A stretch of 15,525 bases of DNA from Gracilaria caudata (lineage: Eukaryota > Rhodophyta > Florideophyceae > Gracilariales > Gracilariaceae), in the NCBI GenBank assembly GCA_030374735.1, contig JASCIV010000631.1, positions 1-15,525 on the forward strand, in the 5' to 3' direction. The position numbers and the translations under genes were made by a program. Numbering within the stretch: the stretch's first letter is position 1; the number at the start of each line of letters is the position of its first letter. Shown here in pieces: positions 15,219-15,525 of this stretch. The notes under the pieces were generated by a model. The model was not told where the DNA came from, searched no databases, and saw only the letters and a list, made by a program, of their open reading frames with translations.

Positions 15219-15525
15219 GACGGGCGTGTGCAAACGCGCGACAAAAGGCAATGTTCTACCGATGTGCAGCGTACGCGTGTTGAGCTTCGATGACGGACGT
15301 GAGCACTGCGTGCTCGAACGTTTGGTGATTGAGCTGCAGTTTGCCACGTTTTGCTGTTCGTTTGGATCTCAAAAACATGCTGACGTCCCGCATGTCTCGT
15401 GTATCGCCTCGTTGCACATCCACGCGCGACGCCCGTTCACCGCCAGCAAGGCGCCCTTCCCCAAAAACCAAGATACAACGTCGTCACTCCCCTTCCACAC
15501 CCTCCCTCCCCTCCCCTCCCCTCCC
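15219..15525. other. CPI1 upstream region ending in a G-quadruplex-type tract
   Basis: This is the 5' flank of the minus-strand CPI1 gene. No TATAAA is evident close to the ATG. The far end, 15500-15525, is a run of CCC/CCCC blocks separated by single T bases (six C-runs). On the minus strand this is a G-rich, quadruplex-competent tract on the CPI1 coding strand, about 280-310 bp upstream of the ATG. The tract continues to the window edge. Confidence 0.55.

Noticed and set aside
15219..15347. N-terminal extension of CPI1 to 15347
   Set aside because: The start there is GTG; the first ATG in frame is 15218, and the extension has no counterpart in the plant enzyme.

Overview
This looks like nuclear DNA of an intron-poor, fairly compact eukaryote. 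Its genes are typically eukaryotic: a ZNHIT1/SWC6 chromatin subunit, an RMI2 OB-fold protein, a BIRC6-type ubiquitin-conjugating enzyme and cycloeucalenol cycloisomerase (CPI1). CPI1 belongs to the cycloartenol route of sterol synthesis, which points to an alga or another cycloartenol user. Long uninterrupted reading frames and short TATA-driven upstream regions would suit a unicellular red alga, but that placement is inference.

Layout. Positions 1-1835 hold no gene I can defend, only short inverted and tandem repeats and, at 1624-1814, a dense cluster of repeated motifs. Positions 1882-6123 are a degenerate tyrosine-recombinase (DIRS-type) retrotransposon on the minus strand: a 209-bp direct repeat at each end, an intact gag-like ORF, then reverse transcriptase, RNase H and tyrosine recombinase in overlapping frames, all broken by stops, frameshifts or lost catalytic residues. 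A G-quadruplex-type tract abuts the 1882 end.

From 6672 the window is genic: a TATA-driven gene for a small secreted cysteine-rich protein (+, 6806-7303), ZNHIT1/SWC6 (-, 8261-8830), a 987-residue RING plus UBC protein (+, 9638-12601), RMI2 (-, 12835-13317), a TATA-driven coiled-coil gene interrupted by two stops that may be tiny introns (+, from 13818), and CPI1 (-, 14289-15218). The 500 bp between RMI2 and the coiled-coil gene hold two strong inverted repeats.

How the genes relate. They do not form a pathway. They are neighbouring housekeeping genes: histone-variant exchange (ZNHIT1), ubiquitin transfer (RING-UBC), recombination-intermediate dissolution (RMI2) and sterol synthesis (CPI1). 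The most unusual item is the RING-UBC protein. It joins an acidic N-terminus with several SUMO-interaction-like motifs, a C3HC4 RING, a helical middle and a BIRC6-like E2 domain with its catalytic cysteine, and so has the architecture expected of a one-chain, possibly SUMO-directed, E2/E3 enzyme.
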